Below the pieces are notes generated by a model. That model was not told where the DNA came from. It ran no database searches and worked only from the letters and a program-made list of their open reading frames with translations. A program made the position numbers and the translations under genes. A stretch of 64,000 nucleotides of DNA from UBA2329 sp964577215 (GTDB lineage Bacteria; Bacteroidota; Bacteroidia; Chitinophagales; Saprospiraceae): positions 12,874 through 76,873 of the forward strand of contig CAZNYK010000003.1 of the NCBI GenBank assembly GCA_964577215.1, written 5' to 3'. Below, in pieces: positions 15,041-24,300 of the stretch (within the stretch, counting starts at the first letter, position 1; every line of letters begins with the position of its first letter).

Positions 15041-16430
15041 TGTTAGAGCGCTTGATAATTTGGGCAGTAAGTTCCGCTTCCGATACGATCTTGTTGCCGA
15101 CGTATGCCGTGCCCTGCATCTGGCAGATGCCCCGGCGAATGGGAGCCAGGAGTTCCAATTTCAGCAATAGGGTATCGCCTGGAACGACTTTATTTTTAAA
15201 TTTGGCATTGTCAATTTTCAGAAAATAAGTATCCCATTGCCCGGGGTTCCCCATGATAGACATAGCGAGGATACCGCCGGTTTGGGCCATTGCTTCTATT
15301 TGAAGTACGCCGGGCATAACCGGATTATTGGGGAAATGCCCTTGAAAATAATTTTCGTTAAAGGTCACATTCTTGACGCCCACCACGTAAGTTTCAGAGA
15401 GCTCGATGATTTTGTCCACCAGCAAGAAGGGGTAGCGATGCGGGAGCCATTCCTCAATTTGTTCGGTGGTAAAAAGCGGCTCTTTGTCCGGGTCGTATTT
15501 GGGCTTGCCTTTGAGCTTGCGCTGTTCAAGCATTTGCTTGCGAAGGAGCCGGGTGAATTCCACATTGGCATGATGCCCCGGCTTAATGGCGGTGATCTTG
15601 CCTTTGATGGGCTTTCCCAACAGGGCAATATCTCCCAGTACATCGAGCAGTTTATGCCTGGCAGGTTCGTTGCGAAAATGGAGGTCTATTGTATTGAGAA
15701 TGCCCTCGCCGTTGACGCGGACACTGGGTTTGTCGAGCTTTATGGCCAGGGCGTCGAGATCAGTCTGGCTCACAGGACGATCCACAATGACGATGGCATT
15801 GTCCAAGTCGCCGCCTTTGATGAGGTTTTGGCTAAAAAGGTATTCCACCTCATGAAGAAATACAAAAGTGCGGCAGGGAGCGATCTCCCGTGCATAATCA
15901 TCCAGGTGCTTCAGGGTGGCGAATTGCTGCCCGAGCACGGGTGAATTAAAATCGATGAGGGTAGTGACTTCAAAATTTTCGGAGGGCAGGGCAACCAACT
16001 CCGAACCTGTAATCGGGTCCCGGTAGGTAATAGGCTCATTTACTTCAAAATATTCCCGGTCCTCCTCCTGTTCTTCGGCGCCTGCCTCCAACAGCGCCTC
16101 TACGAAATAACGGGCGCTGCCGTCGAGAATAGGCACTTCAGGGCCATCCACTGCAATGAGCACGTTGTCGATACCCAACCCGCTCAGCGCTGAAAGTGCA
16201 TGCTCGATGGTATGAACTTCCGCTTCATCTGACTGGATGGTCGTTCCGCGCTGCGTGGAGATCACGCGGCTGATATCCGCCGGAATAACAGGTTGATCAG
16301 GGAGGTCTGTTCGCTGAAATTTGTAGCCATGGTTGACCGGTGCAGGAATGAACCGCATGTTGACATGCCTGCCTGTATGCAGACCAACACCACTGAGAGC
16401 TACCTCCTTTTTTATTGTACGTTGCTTCAT
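15033..16430 (-). CDS. lpxC-fabZ: Bifunctional UDP-3-O-acyl-GlcNAc deacetylase / 3-hydroxyacyl-ACP dehydratase
   Basis: The 465-aa protein fuses LpxC (about residues 1-305), the zinc deacetylase committing lipid A synthesis, to FabZ (about 320-465), a fatty-acid dehydratase. LpxC zinc ligands are H77 in HTIEH, H259 and D263 in RHKLLD. FabZ shows PHRYPFLLVDKI and the catalytic pair in GHFP and LQIEAMAQ. The fusion is a known hallmark of Bacteroidota. Its stop overlaps the lpxA start. Confidence 0.97.
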   Translation of the reverse strand: MKQRTIKKEVALSGVGLHTGRHVNMRFIPAPVNHGYKFQRTDLPDQPVIPADISRVISTQRGTTIQSDEAEVHTIEHALSALSGLGIDNVLIAVDGPEVPILDGSARYFVEALLEAGAEEQEEDREYFEVNEPITYRDPITGSELVALPSENFEVTTLIDFNSPVLGQQFATLKHLDDYAREIAPCRTFVFLHEVEYLFSQNLIKGGDLDNAIVIVDRPVSQTDLDALAIKLDKPSVRVNGEGILNTIDLHFRNEPARHKLLDVLGDIALLGKPIKGKITAIKPGHHANVEFTRLLRKQMLEQRKLKGKPKYDPDKEPLFTTEQIEEWLPHRYPFLLVDKIIELSETYVVGVKNVTFNENYFQGHFPNNPVMPGVLQIEAMAQTGGILAMSIMGNPGQWDTYFLKIDNAKFKNKVVPGDTLLLKLELLAPIRRGICQMQGTAYVGNKIVSEAELTAQIIKRSNNE

Positions 16431-16599
16431 TTCGGGAAAACTGCGATGAAAATCGGCGCAAAGATAACTATTTCCAACATACGGCGTATAGCATACCCTT
16501 TACAGCGTAGCGCAAACTTGGAGCAAAGCCCGCACCGGAGCAGGAGAATCAAGAGCACGAGAAACATAGCCATCTCAACTTCTCAATCTCTAAACTTCT

Positions 16600-17628
16600 C
16601 TACTCCCCCCTCAACCTGTCTTCCAACTGCTTTACCTTTTTGTCCAATTCCGGTAAACGTTTGAATACGGCATGGGAGCGAATGAAATCCCGGTAGCCGA
16701 AGGCGGGGTAACCGCAAATAATAGTATTGGGCTGATCTACGTTTTGCGCCACGCCCGCCTGGGCCTGGATGGTAGTCCCGTCAGCGATATGAACGTGGCC
16801 GATGAATCCCACCTGGCCGGCTATGCGGCAATTGCGACCGATCTTGGTGCTTCCCGCAATACCTACTTGTGCGGCAATAGCGGTATTTTCCCCGATCTCC
16901 ACGTTGTGGGCCACCTGGATCAGGTTGTCCAACTTCACGCCTTTCCTGATAATGGTGGACCCTATGGAGGCCCGGTCTATGGTGGTGCCGGCGCCGATTT
17001 CCACGCTGTCTTCAATGACGACATTGCCGATATGCGGTATTTTCTGGTAGCTGCCATCCTGCTGGGGTACAAAACCGAAACCATCGCTGCCGATGACGAC
17101 ATTGGGGTGCAGGATGCAATTGGAGCCGACCTTGCATCCATAGAGGATGCGCACGCCAGGGTAAAGGATCGTTCCTGCACCCACTTCCGTGCCGCGCCCG
17201 ATATACGCCTGGGCGCCGATCTGGCTGCCCGCCCCCACCACGGCCCCCGCTTCAATCACGGCAAAAGGGCCGACGGAGACCTTCTCCCCGACCTGTGCGT
17301 CCGGATGCACAAACGCCTGCGGGGAAATCCCTCCTTCCACCAAAGCGGGGGATGCGAATTTTTCCATGAGGAATGCCAATGCGGCATAGACGTTCTCTAC
17401 CCGGATGAGCGTAGCAGCTACGGGTTGCCTCGGTTTGAAATCCTTGTCCACCAAAACCACTGATGCTTTGGTGGTGTAGAGATGAGGGGCATAAAGGTCT
17501 CTGCCCAGAAAAGTGATTTCGCCTGGTTGGGCTTCTTCAATCTTGCCGGGACGGCTTACCAACACGTCCGGATCGCCTTCTACATTGCCCCCAAGCAGGG
17601 CGGCCAATTCTCTCGCTGATAGTTGCAT
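16600..17628 (-). CDS. lpxD: UDP-3-O-(3-hydroxyacyl)glucosamine N-acyltransferase
   Basis: The 342-aa enzyme adds the N-linked acyl chain in lipid A synthesis. It has the N-terminal uridine-binding domain (QLSARELAALLGG, then EITFLGRDLYAPHL) and hexapeptide repeats with the catalytic histidine segment QVAHNVEIG, and ends in a charged helix. The ATG at 17628 is favoured over upstream in-frame ATGs because the family starts with this helix and because a -7-like GAACTTTG ends 4 bp before it. It heads the lipid A operon, 169 bp before lpxC-fabZ. Confidence 0.93.
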   Translation of the reverse strand: MQLSARELAALLGGNVEGDPDVLVSRPGKIEEAQPGEITFLGRDLYAPHLYTTKASVVLVDKDFKPRQPVAATLIRVENVYAALAFLMEKFASPALVEGGISPQAFVHPDAQVGEKVSVGPFAVIEAGAVVGAGSQIGAQAYIGRGTEVGAGTILYPGVRILYGCKVGSNCILHPNVVIGSDGFGFVPQQDGSYQKIPHIGNVVIEDSVEIGAGTTIDRASIGSTIIRKGVKLDNLIQVAHNVEIGENTAIAAQVGIAGSTKIGRNCRIAGQVGFIGHVHIADGTTIQAQAGVAQNVDQPNTIICGYPAFGYRDFIRSHAVFKRLPELDKKVKQLEDRLRGE

Positions 17629-17632
17629 GGGG

Positions 17633-17640
17633 CAAAGTTC
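17633..17640 (-). promoter_or_regulatory. -7-like element directly before lpxD
   Basis: GAACTTTG on the minus strand matches TAnnTTTG at seven of eight positions if the first T is relaxed, and is followed by only four bases before ATG. A second AAACTTTG lies at 17654-17661. If the near one is used the mRNA would be leaderless. Confidence 0.35.
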
Positions 17641-17680
17641 TGCCGATTTCATCACAAAGTTTCTATTTTTAGCGCAAAAA

Positions 17681-17824
17681 ATGAGCATGGATCGTCCGCA
17701 ACCCCATTCTGAGGAGCCTCCCCCACCGGTTTTTCACAACTGGACCGGGGTGTATGTATTCGTTCTGCTGGTGAGTTTTATCGTTTTTTTATTACTGCTT
17801 TGGCTGAGCCTGAGTTATTCCTGA
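17681..17824 (+). CDS. 47-aa single-pass membrane protein upstream of the symporter
   Basis: The short frame begins MSMDRPQPHSEEPPPP, then has one strong membrane segment at about residues 23-44 (VYVFVLLVSFIVFLLLLW) and ends at once. The N-terminus is proline-rich and likely cytoplasmic. It ends 34 bp before the sodium/solute symporter gene on the same strand, so it is probably co-expressed. It is shorter than known symporter partner proteins such as YjcH or YhdT types. ATG at 17687 is an alternative start. I do not recognise a family. Confidence 0.6.
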   Translation: MSMDRPQPHSEEPPPPVFHNWTGVYVFVLLVSFIVFLLLLWLSLSYS

Positions 17825-17858
17825 ATGCTGTTCGGGGCCTTTAAAAACAACCAATTTC

Positions 17859-19574
17859 ATGAGCGCTATTGACTGGATCGTAATGTTGGGTACTTTGCTG
17901 GGAATTGCCGCCTACGGCATTTATAAAACCCGGCACGTGCGCAGCGTAAAAAGTTATTTGCTGGGCGACCGGCAGTTGCCCTGGTGGACCATTGGGCTAT
18001 CCATAATGGCTACGCAAGCCAGCGCCATCACTTTTTTATCCACTCCCGGACAGGCTTATGAAGACGGCATGCGCTTTCTTCAGTTTTACTTCGGCATTCC
18101 CATTGCCATGGTGATCCTGTCGGTATTTGTCATTCCCCTGTATTACCGGCTCCACGTATATACGCCCTACGAGTACCTGGAAAACCGCTTCGATCTCAAA
18201 ACCCGGACGCTTACTGCTCTTTTGTTCTTAGTGCAAAGAGGCCTTGCCGCCGGTCTGACGATATACGCGCCATCCATCGTACTGTCGAGCATCCTGGGAT
18301 GGAGCCTCAACTTCACCATACTTTTCATCGGCGTCATCGTCATCATTTATACGATGTCCGGGGGAACTACAGCGGTGAGCATGACTCAAAAACAGCAGAT
18401 GATCGTCATCCTGTGCGGCTTGTTCCTGGCTGCCGGAATCATCATTCTCAAATTGCCGAAAGGCGTGGGCTTCGGGGAAGCCGTGAACCTGGCGGGCAAC
18501 CTGGGCAAGCTCAACACCGTAACATTCGACCTCAATTTCAAAGACCGGTATAACATCTGGTCGGGAATGATCGCGAGCGTATTCCTGTTCCTTTCTTACT
18601 TCGGTACGGATCACTCGCAGGTGTCGCGGTACCTGTCCGGCAAATCCCTTACCGAGAGCCGCTTAGGCCTGATGTTCAACGGCCTGCTCAAGGTGCCCAT
18701 GCAGTTCCTCGTACTGTTTGTCGGCATCCTGGTATTTGTTTTCTACCAGTTCAACCAACCCCCGGTACACTTTAACGAGTCTAATGTAGCCAAACTGAAA
18801 GGCACTGCCTACGAGGCGCGCTATGAGGCCATAGAGCAGGAACACGCCGCGGTTTTTGCCCAAAAGGAAGCCGCTATGAGTCGAATGGTGGAAGCCTCTC
18901 GCGCCCACGATAATCAAGCCATGCAAGCTGCACGCACTGAAGTAAAAGCGCTGCAGGCGCAGGATGCTAGCCTGCGCAAGGCGGCCAACGACCTGATCCT
19001 GGAAGCCGCACCGACCGCCAAAACCAAAGACACCGACTACGTTTTCCTCTCCTTCGTGATGAAATACATGCCGGTGGGGGTAGTAGGCCTGCTTTTAGCC
19101 ATGATCTTCGCAGCGGGCATGTCGTCCACCTCATCCGAACTGAATGCCCTGACCAGCGTGATGGCCATGGACATATACAAACGCAACTGGGTGAAAGACA
19201 AAGCCGACACCCACTACCTCAGGGCCTCCAAGCTCTTCACCCTCATGTGGGGAGTGCTGGCGCTCACCTTTGCCGCCACCGCCCAACTCTTCGAGAACCT
19301 CATACAAATGGTCAATATCCTCGGATCCCTGTTTTACGGCACCATTCTGGGGGTGTTCCTCACTGCTTTTTTCCTGCCGAAAGTGAAGGGAAATGCGGTG
19401 TTCATCGCCGCCCTGATCACACAGGCGCTCATCATAGTGCTTTTCATCCTGGAGCGCAAAGACATACTGCCCATTTCCTTCCTGTGGTACAACCCCATCG
19501 GATGCCTGTTGGTGATGGGATTCAGCCTGGCGTTTCAGGCAGTTGCGGCGAGGAACCAAGGCCAAACAGGTTGA
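17859..19574 (+). CDS. Sodium:solute symporter (SSS family)
   Basis: The 571-aa inner-membrane protein matches the sodium:solute symporter family: N-terminal SVKSYLLGDRQLPWW, then MATQASAITFLSTPGQAYEDG carrying the sodium-site region, and about 13 membrane segments, with LAMIFAAGMSSTSSELNAL near the C-terminal sodium site. Residues about 313-388 form an unusual soluble, charged, alanine-rich insert (QEHAAVFAQKEAAMSRM and following) predicted to be a coiled coil between two membrane segments. The substrate cannot be told. A 47-aa membrane protein precedes it. Confidence 0.9.
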   Translation: MSAIDWIVMLGTLLGIAAYGIYKTRHVRSVKSYLLGDRQLPWWTIGLSIMATQASAITFLSTPGQAYEDGMRFLQFYFGIPIAMVILSVFVIPLYYRLHVYTPYEYLENRFDLKTRTLTALLFLVQRGLAAGLTIYAPSIVLSSILGWSLNFTILFIGVIVIIYTMSGGTTAVSMTQKQQMIVILCGLFLAAGIIILKLPKGVGFGEAVNLAGNLGKLNTVTFDLNFKDRYNIWSGMIASVFLFLSYFGTDHSQVSRYLSGKSLTESRLGLMFNGLLKVPMQFLVLFVGILVFVFYQFNQPPVHFNESNVAKLKGTAYEARYEAIEQEHAAVFAQKEAAMSRMVEASRAHDNQAMQAARTEVKALQAQDASLRKAANDLILEAAPTAKTKDTDYVFLSFVMKYMPVGVVGLLLAMIFAAGMSSTSSELNALTSVMAMDIYKRNWVKDKADTHYLRASKLFTLMWGVLALTFAATAQLFENLIQMVNILGSLFYGTILGVFLTAFFLPKVKGNAVFIAALITQALIIVLFILERKDILPISFLWYNPIGCLLVMGFSLAFQAVAARNQGQTG

Positions 19575-19674
19575 CGGATATGTTATGACGCTAATTGAGA
19601 AATGCCGGGGGCAGCAGTTCTAACCCGCACTTCGGCAGCCGGATTCATACACCCGCATAACAGCATATCAACAC

Positions 19675-20733
19675 ATGAAACCATCCGCCATCATTCTCAC
19701 CAACGGCATGCTCGACACCGACATGGCCAAAACCTGCCACGGCCTGCTGCGCGGCACCGAACGCTTTGATATTCTGGCTGTAATTGACTACGCCCATGCC
19801 GGCAAAGACGCAGGCGAAGTATTGGACGGGCGCCCGCGCAACGTGCCTGTTTTCGCTTCGGTGAACAAATACCTGGAACAAGCGCCTGCCAAGCCGCAAT
19901 TCTGCATCGTAGGCGTAGCCCTGCCCGGCGGCAAGCTGCCCGACGACTTCCGCACAGAACTGCTCGATGCCATGCGCCACGGCGTCTCCATCGTGAACGG
20001 CCTGCACACCCTGCTGAGCGAAGACCCGGAGTTTGCAGAAGCGGCTTTAACCTGCGGCGTAGAACTGAAAGACATCCGCCGCCCACGCCCGGCAAAGGAA
20101 CTGCGCTTCTGGAGCGGCGAAATATTCAGCGTGCGCGCACCGCGCATCGCCGTGCTGGGCACCGACTGCGCACTCGGCAAGCGCACCACCTGCCGCTTCA
20201 TCATGGAGATGTGCCGCGCCAACGGCATACAAGCGGAAATGATCTACACCGGCCAAACCGGCTGGATGCAGGGCTACAAGCACGGCTTCATTTTCGACAG
20301 TACCCTCAACGACTTTATCAGTGGAGAGGTAGAGCGCGCCGTTGTGGAATGCGACCGCGAGTCGAAGCCCGATCTTATCCTCATCGAGGGGCAATCGGCA
20401 CTGCGCAATCCCAGCGGCCCCTGCGGGGCGGAGTTCATCCTCTCTGCCGATGCCAAAGCCGTGGTGCTGCAACACGCGCCGGGACGGCTGTATTTTGAGG
20501 GAACGGAAGCGTACCACTACCGCATTCCGCCCATAGAATCGGAAATTGCGCTGATACGGGCCTACGGCGCCGAGGTGCTCGCCGTGGCCATCAACGAAGA
20601 AAACCTCAGCGATGAAGCCGCCGAAAGCTGGCGCGCGGAAACGGAAGCCAGGCTGGGCATCCCCGTGATACGGCCTTTGAAGGAGGGGGTAGAGCGGTTG
20701 TTGCCGGTGGTGAAGGCGTATCTTGGTTATTAA
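19675..20733 (+). CDS. DUF1611 family P-loop protein (DgcN-like)
   Basis: The 352-aa protein has an N-terminal Rossmann-like half and a C-terminal P-loop half with GTDCALGKRTT at about residues 162-172. This is the DUF1611 family. In proteobacteria the member DgcN acts with the epimerase-like DgcA in D-glutamate metabolism, and in other genomes DUF1611 lies beside a dipeptide epimerase. No epimerase gene is next to it here. It follows the symporter by 100 bp, so a link to uptake of a small amino-acid-like compound is only an inference. Confidence 0.8.
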   Translation: MKPSAIILTNGMLDTDMAKTCHGLLRGTERFDILAVIDYAHAGKDAGEVLDGRPRNVPVFASVNKYLEQAPAKPQFCIVGVALPGGKLPDDFRTELLDAMRHGVSIVNGLHTLLSEDPEFAEAALTCGVELKDIRRPRPAKELRFWSGEIFSVRAPRIAVLGTDCALGKRTTCRFIMEMCRANGIQAEMIYTGQTGWMQGYKHGFIFDSTLNDFISGEVERAVVECDRESKPDLILIEGQSALRNPSGPCGAEFILSADAKAVVLQHAPGRLYFEGTEAYHYRIPPIESEIALIRAYGAEVLAVAINEENLSDEAAESWRAETEARLGIPVIRPLKEGVERLLPVVKAYLGY

Positions 20734-20766
20734 CCCTTCCCTTGTTGAGGCTGTATCAAAAGAAGG

Positions 20767-20793
20767 AAAAAGTAAAAAGTAAAAAGTAAAAAA
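20767..20793. repeat. AAAAAGT heptanucleotide tandem repeat
   Basis: Three full AAAAAGT units are followed by a run of A. It is the same period and similar composition as the CCTTTTT run at 1576-1612. Confidence 0.65.
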
Positions 20794-20849
20794 GCTTGCC
20801 GCGACGCAGGCGCGGTCGGCTAATGGACAGAAAAGTGCGTAATTATTTC

Positions 20850-20879
20850 AAACTTGAAACGACTTGTTGTTTCAAGTTT
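20850..20879. repeat. 11-bp inverted repeat
   Basis: AAACTTGAAAC at 20850-20860 and GTTTCAAGTTT at 20869-20879 are perfect complements around an 8-bp spacer; a further half, AACTTGAAACGA, lies at 20899-20910 after GCCCaccatGCGGGC-like sequence. It could be an operator or a small palindromic repeat. There is no T tract. Confidence 0.6.
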
Positions 20880-21133
20880 AGCCCACCCATGCGGGCGTAA
20901 CTTGAAACGACAGATCAGCTTTAAAAAGAAATTGCGAGGGCACTCTATATCCTTAGCATACTCCGCGCCTTACCGCTTACCCGTAAATCACACAGAAAAA
21001 CCCAAAATCTCTACCACTCCCTAAAAAAACGAGCCAAAACACCCGTTAAACGTCACTGCAACAAGCCATTACCAAATGTTAAAATCCTGCGATTTTAACC
21101 CCGGATGCGTCGGGTATGTCACAGGAATTGAGC

Positions 21134-21141
21134 TATCTTTG
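21134..21141 (+). promoter_or_regulatory. Likely -7 element of the 1658-aa secreted protein gene
   Basis: TATCTTTG matches the Bacteroidota -7 consensus exactly. No TTTG lies at the expected -33 site. Transcription would start near 21148, leaving a leader of about 175 nt. Confidence 0.4.
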
Positions 21142-21321
21142 TACGCGAGTAGGGTTTCCTTATTACGGTGTCATCTCCCTTAGTTACATCACATCTACTC
21201 GAACTGAACAAACACGAACGGCCGTAATCAGGATTTCAACAAGGCGTTACCGCCATTTTTTCGCTAATGCGTTCCCGTGAACATTTGTGGTTTAAGGGAT
21301 ACTAACAAATTATATCACACG

Positions 21322-24300
21322 ATGAATACGTTCCCCCCACTGCCGGCAGGCAAGATTGCGCCCGTATGGGGCGTACTCCTTGCAGCGCTCATAACTCTCC
21401 TCTGGGGCTTTGTCCGGCCCTGGAACGATCCGGATATGCCGCCGTCAACCCTGACGCAGGTCATGACGGACAACCTCGTTTGCCTGAGCAATGTGAACAT
21501 CACGCTGGAAGCGAACTGCCAACGCGAAATCACGGCCAGTATGGTGCTGACCGGCAGCTTCGGCGACCTCACGGATGATGATTTCGAGATCGCGGTGTTG
21601 GACGGCGCCCCCTCCAACGGCCCTTTGATTGATGGCTGCGGCGAGTTCAGCTACGAGATACGCCTGCGGCCGGGCGTGGAAGGCAGCAACTTTACGGAAT
21701 GCTGGGGCACGGTGCGGCTGGAAGACAAGACCAATCCACAGGTGGTTTGCCCGCCCAATACGAACACAGCTACCCTTGCCCGGCAGGCGCAGTTTATAAA
21801 CGGCGCCCTGAGCGCCACGGACCCTGTGTTCGCCCCCGCCGGGAACGATTGTCACACGGGAGGAGCCGCACCACCGGGTAACCCGACAACCCAACATTAT
21901 GATCTGTATTCGTTCTTCGTGACTGCGCCCGCCATATATACCTTCCTGATGACAGATACCTTTGCCGGGGACGCTTCAGGCGCTTTGGCCCTGTACCAGG
22001 GGCCCTTTGTGCCGGGCAATCCCTGCGAGAACCTCATCTACAGCAGCGACAGCACCTTCACGCCCAATGTCGCTTTGAGTACGATGCCGTCGAACGGGCA
22101 CACCCATGTCTTCGAACCATCCGTCCGCATAGCCTTAGCCTTGAAACCGGGCGTGAGCTATACCCTCTTGGTAAGTTCTGCATCAGAAATCACCGCACTC
22201 GGCGCCTACGGCATTGCCGTGTATAGCAGCGCGACCGGACGGCTGATCGGCCCGGGCCTGATTCCCCCGCAAGCGGTGACCTTGACTGCGCTTTTGCTCT
22301 GCGAGGACATCCACCAGGTTTTTCTCAACGCACCGCAGTCATACTTCACCGACCGGCACGGCAACATCACCGGCATCAGCGCATCACTCAACCGCATCCT
22401 CGGCTACACCGGCTTCCCGGATGTGTCTGACAACTGCGGGCCGCTCAAAGTGACGGTATCGGACGCCGTGCAATTCAACGGCAATTGCGGCGATGCCATC
22501 ATCACCCGCACTTTCCGGGTAACGGACAAGCAAAACTCCGCTTGCGGAGGCGTCCCTAACGCATCGGAATGCACCCAGACCATCACCATCCGCAAGCCCG
22601 CCATACAAGATGTGACCTTACCACCGATAGTGGCCTTCCTCGGTTGCCAGGACGCCTTCCCCACCTTACCCGGCGGCGATCCGAGTCCGGGCGCAACGGG
22701 CTTCCCCTTTGTGGCTGCAGCATTCGGGAATTACAACCTGAACCCAACCTGGTGCAACCTCGCCGCCCAGTACCTCGACGCTCCACGCGCGGAGGTGTGC
22801 CCGGGGTTTTACAAGTTCCTGCGCAGTTGGACGATACTCGACTGGTGCAACCCCGCCAACAGCCGCCTGCATAACCAACTCGTAGCTGTAGGCAACTACC
22901 TGGCGCCGAAAGTGACCTGCCCGGTGTTACCCGATCCCTGGGGAGCGCCGTTAAACGGGCTCATGTATTCCACTACACCGTATGATTGCACGGCATCCTT
23001 CGAGGCGCCTGTGCCTTTGGTGAACGCCCCCTGTGCGGGAGGGTGGAACATCCATACCGAGATCGTCACGGATGTGCAAGTGCCCCTTCTCGATTCAACG
23101 GGCCAACAAATTGGAACGACGCCCCAAACCGCAATCCTGCGCACCATACTGCCGGGCGCGAGCCGTTTTGTCACCGGCATACCCATAGGCGAGCACCGCT
23201 TCCGCTACATCGTAACCGACGATTGCGGCAATTCCAGCGTGGAGGAATGCGCCTTCCAGGTGGTTGACATCAGCGAGCCGGGCGCCGTTTGCAACGACCA
23301 ACTCCACATATCCCTCAATGGGCAAGGCACGGCCCGCTTGCTCGCCACCGAAGCAGACGAAGGCAGCAACGACAACTGCGGCCTGGCAAGCATCGCGGTG
23401 CGCCGCCGCATCGACACCCATCCCAATTGCGCGCCGGCGGCAGCATCCTTCAGCGACTGGGGGAATTTCGTTGACTTCAACTGCTGCGACGCCGGGCGCA
23501 GCGCACGCGTGGAATTGCGCGTGACTGACCTTCAAGGCAACGAGAACATCTGCTGGCTGGACATACCCGTAGAGGACAAGATACGCCCCTTCTGCCATGC
23601 CCCCCAAGACACGAGTGTGCACTGTAACGAATTGCCTGCCGATTTCGACCCGACCAACCTCGCCCAACTGCGCGCCCTGTTCGGGCAACCCACCGCATCG
23701 GATAATTGCTATGCCGCGGCAGAGGAAATAGCCCCGATCGTGAACCTGCACCCATGCGGCTGGGGCACCATCATCCGGCGCTTCCGCGCAGTGGACAACT
23801 CCGGCAACATCAGCGCAAATCTCTGCCAACAGATCATTGCCGTCAACGAAGTACACAATTACGAGATCATGTTTCCGCGAGATGCCGAGGCCAACTGCGG
23901 CATACCGCTCATCGATACCATACAGGTGTTCGAGATGGCCTGCGACCTGCTGGCCGTCAGCGTGCAGGACGAGGTGTTGCATGCTGCCGAAAGAGGCTGC
24001 TTTAAAATAATGCGCACGTACCGGGTGATCAACTGGTGCGAGTACGACGGGCAATCGCCCCCGGTGGTGGTGAGCCGCGATGAGGACTGCGACGGCAACC
24101 CCGGCGACGAGCACGTCTGGGTGCTGGTGCGCCCCAACGGAGTGACCTACTACGACCGCGACAACGACGAGACCAACAGTATTCCTGCGGCCTTCAGCAA
24201 GCCTGCCGCCTGCGACGGCCTCACCAACCCCGCCGGCTACTGGATGAATTCCGTTCAGAATCCGGCCATCGCTTCCCGGGGCTTCTGGGAATACACCCAA

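Larger units (their letters stand above)
20734..21321. other. Long intergenic region before a giant secreted protein
   Basis: This 588-bp region has no gene I can support. It holds an AAAAAGT heptamer run (20767-20793), an 11-bp inverted repeat with a third half-copy (20850-20910), an AT-rich stretch, and a good -7 element at 21134-21141. The 5' leader of the giant gene would be about 180 nt. Confidence 0.55.
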
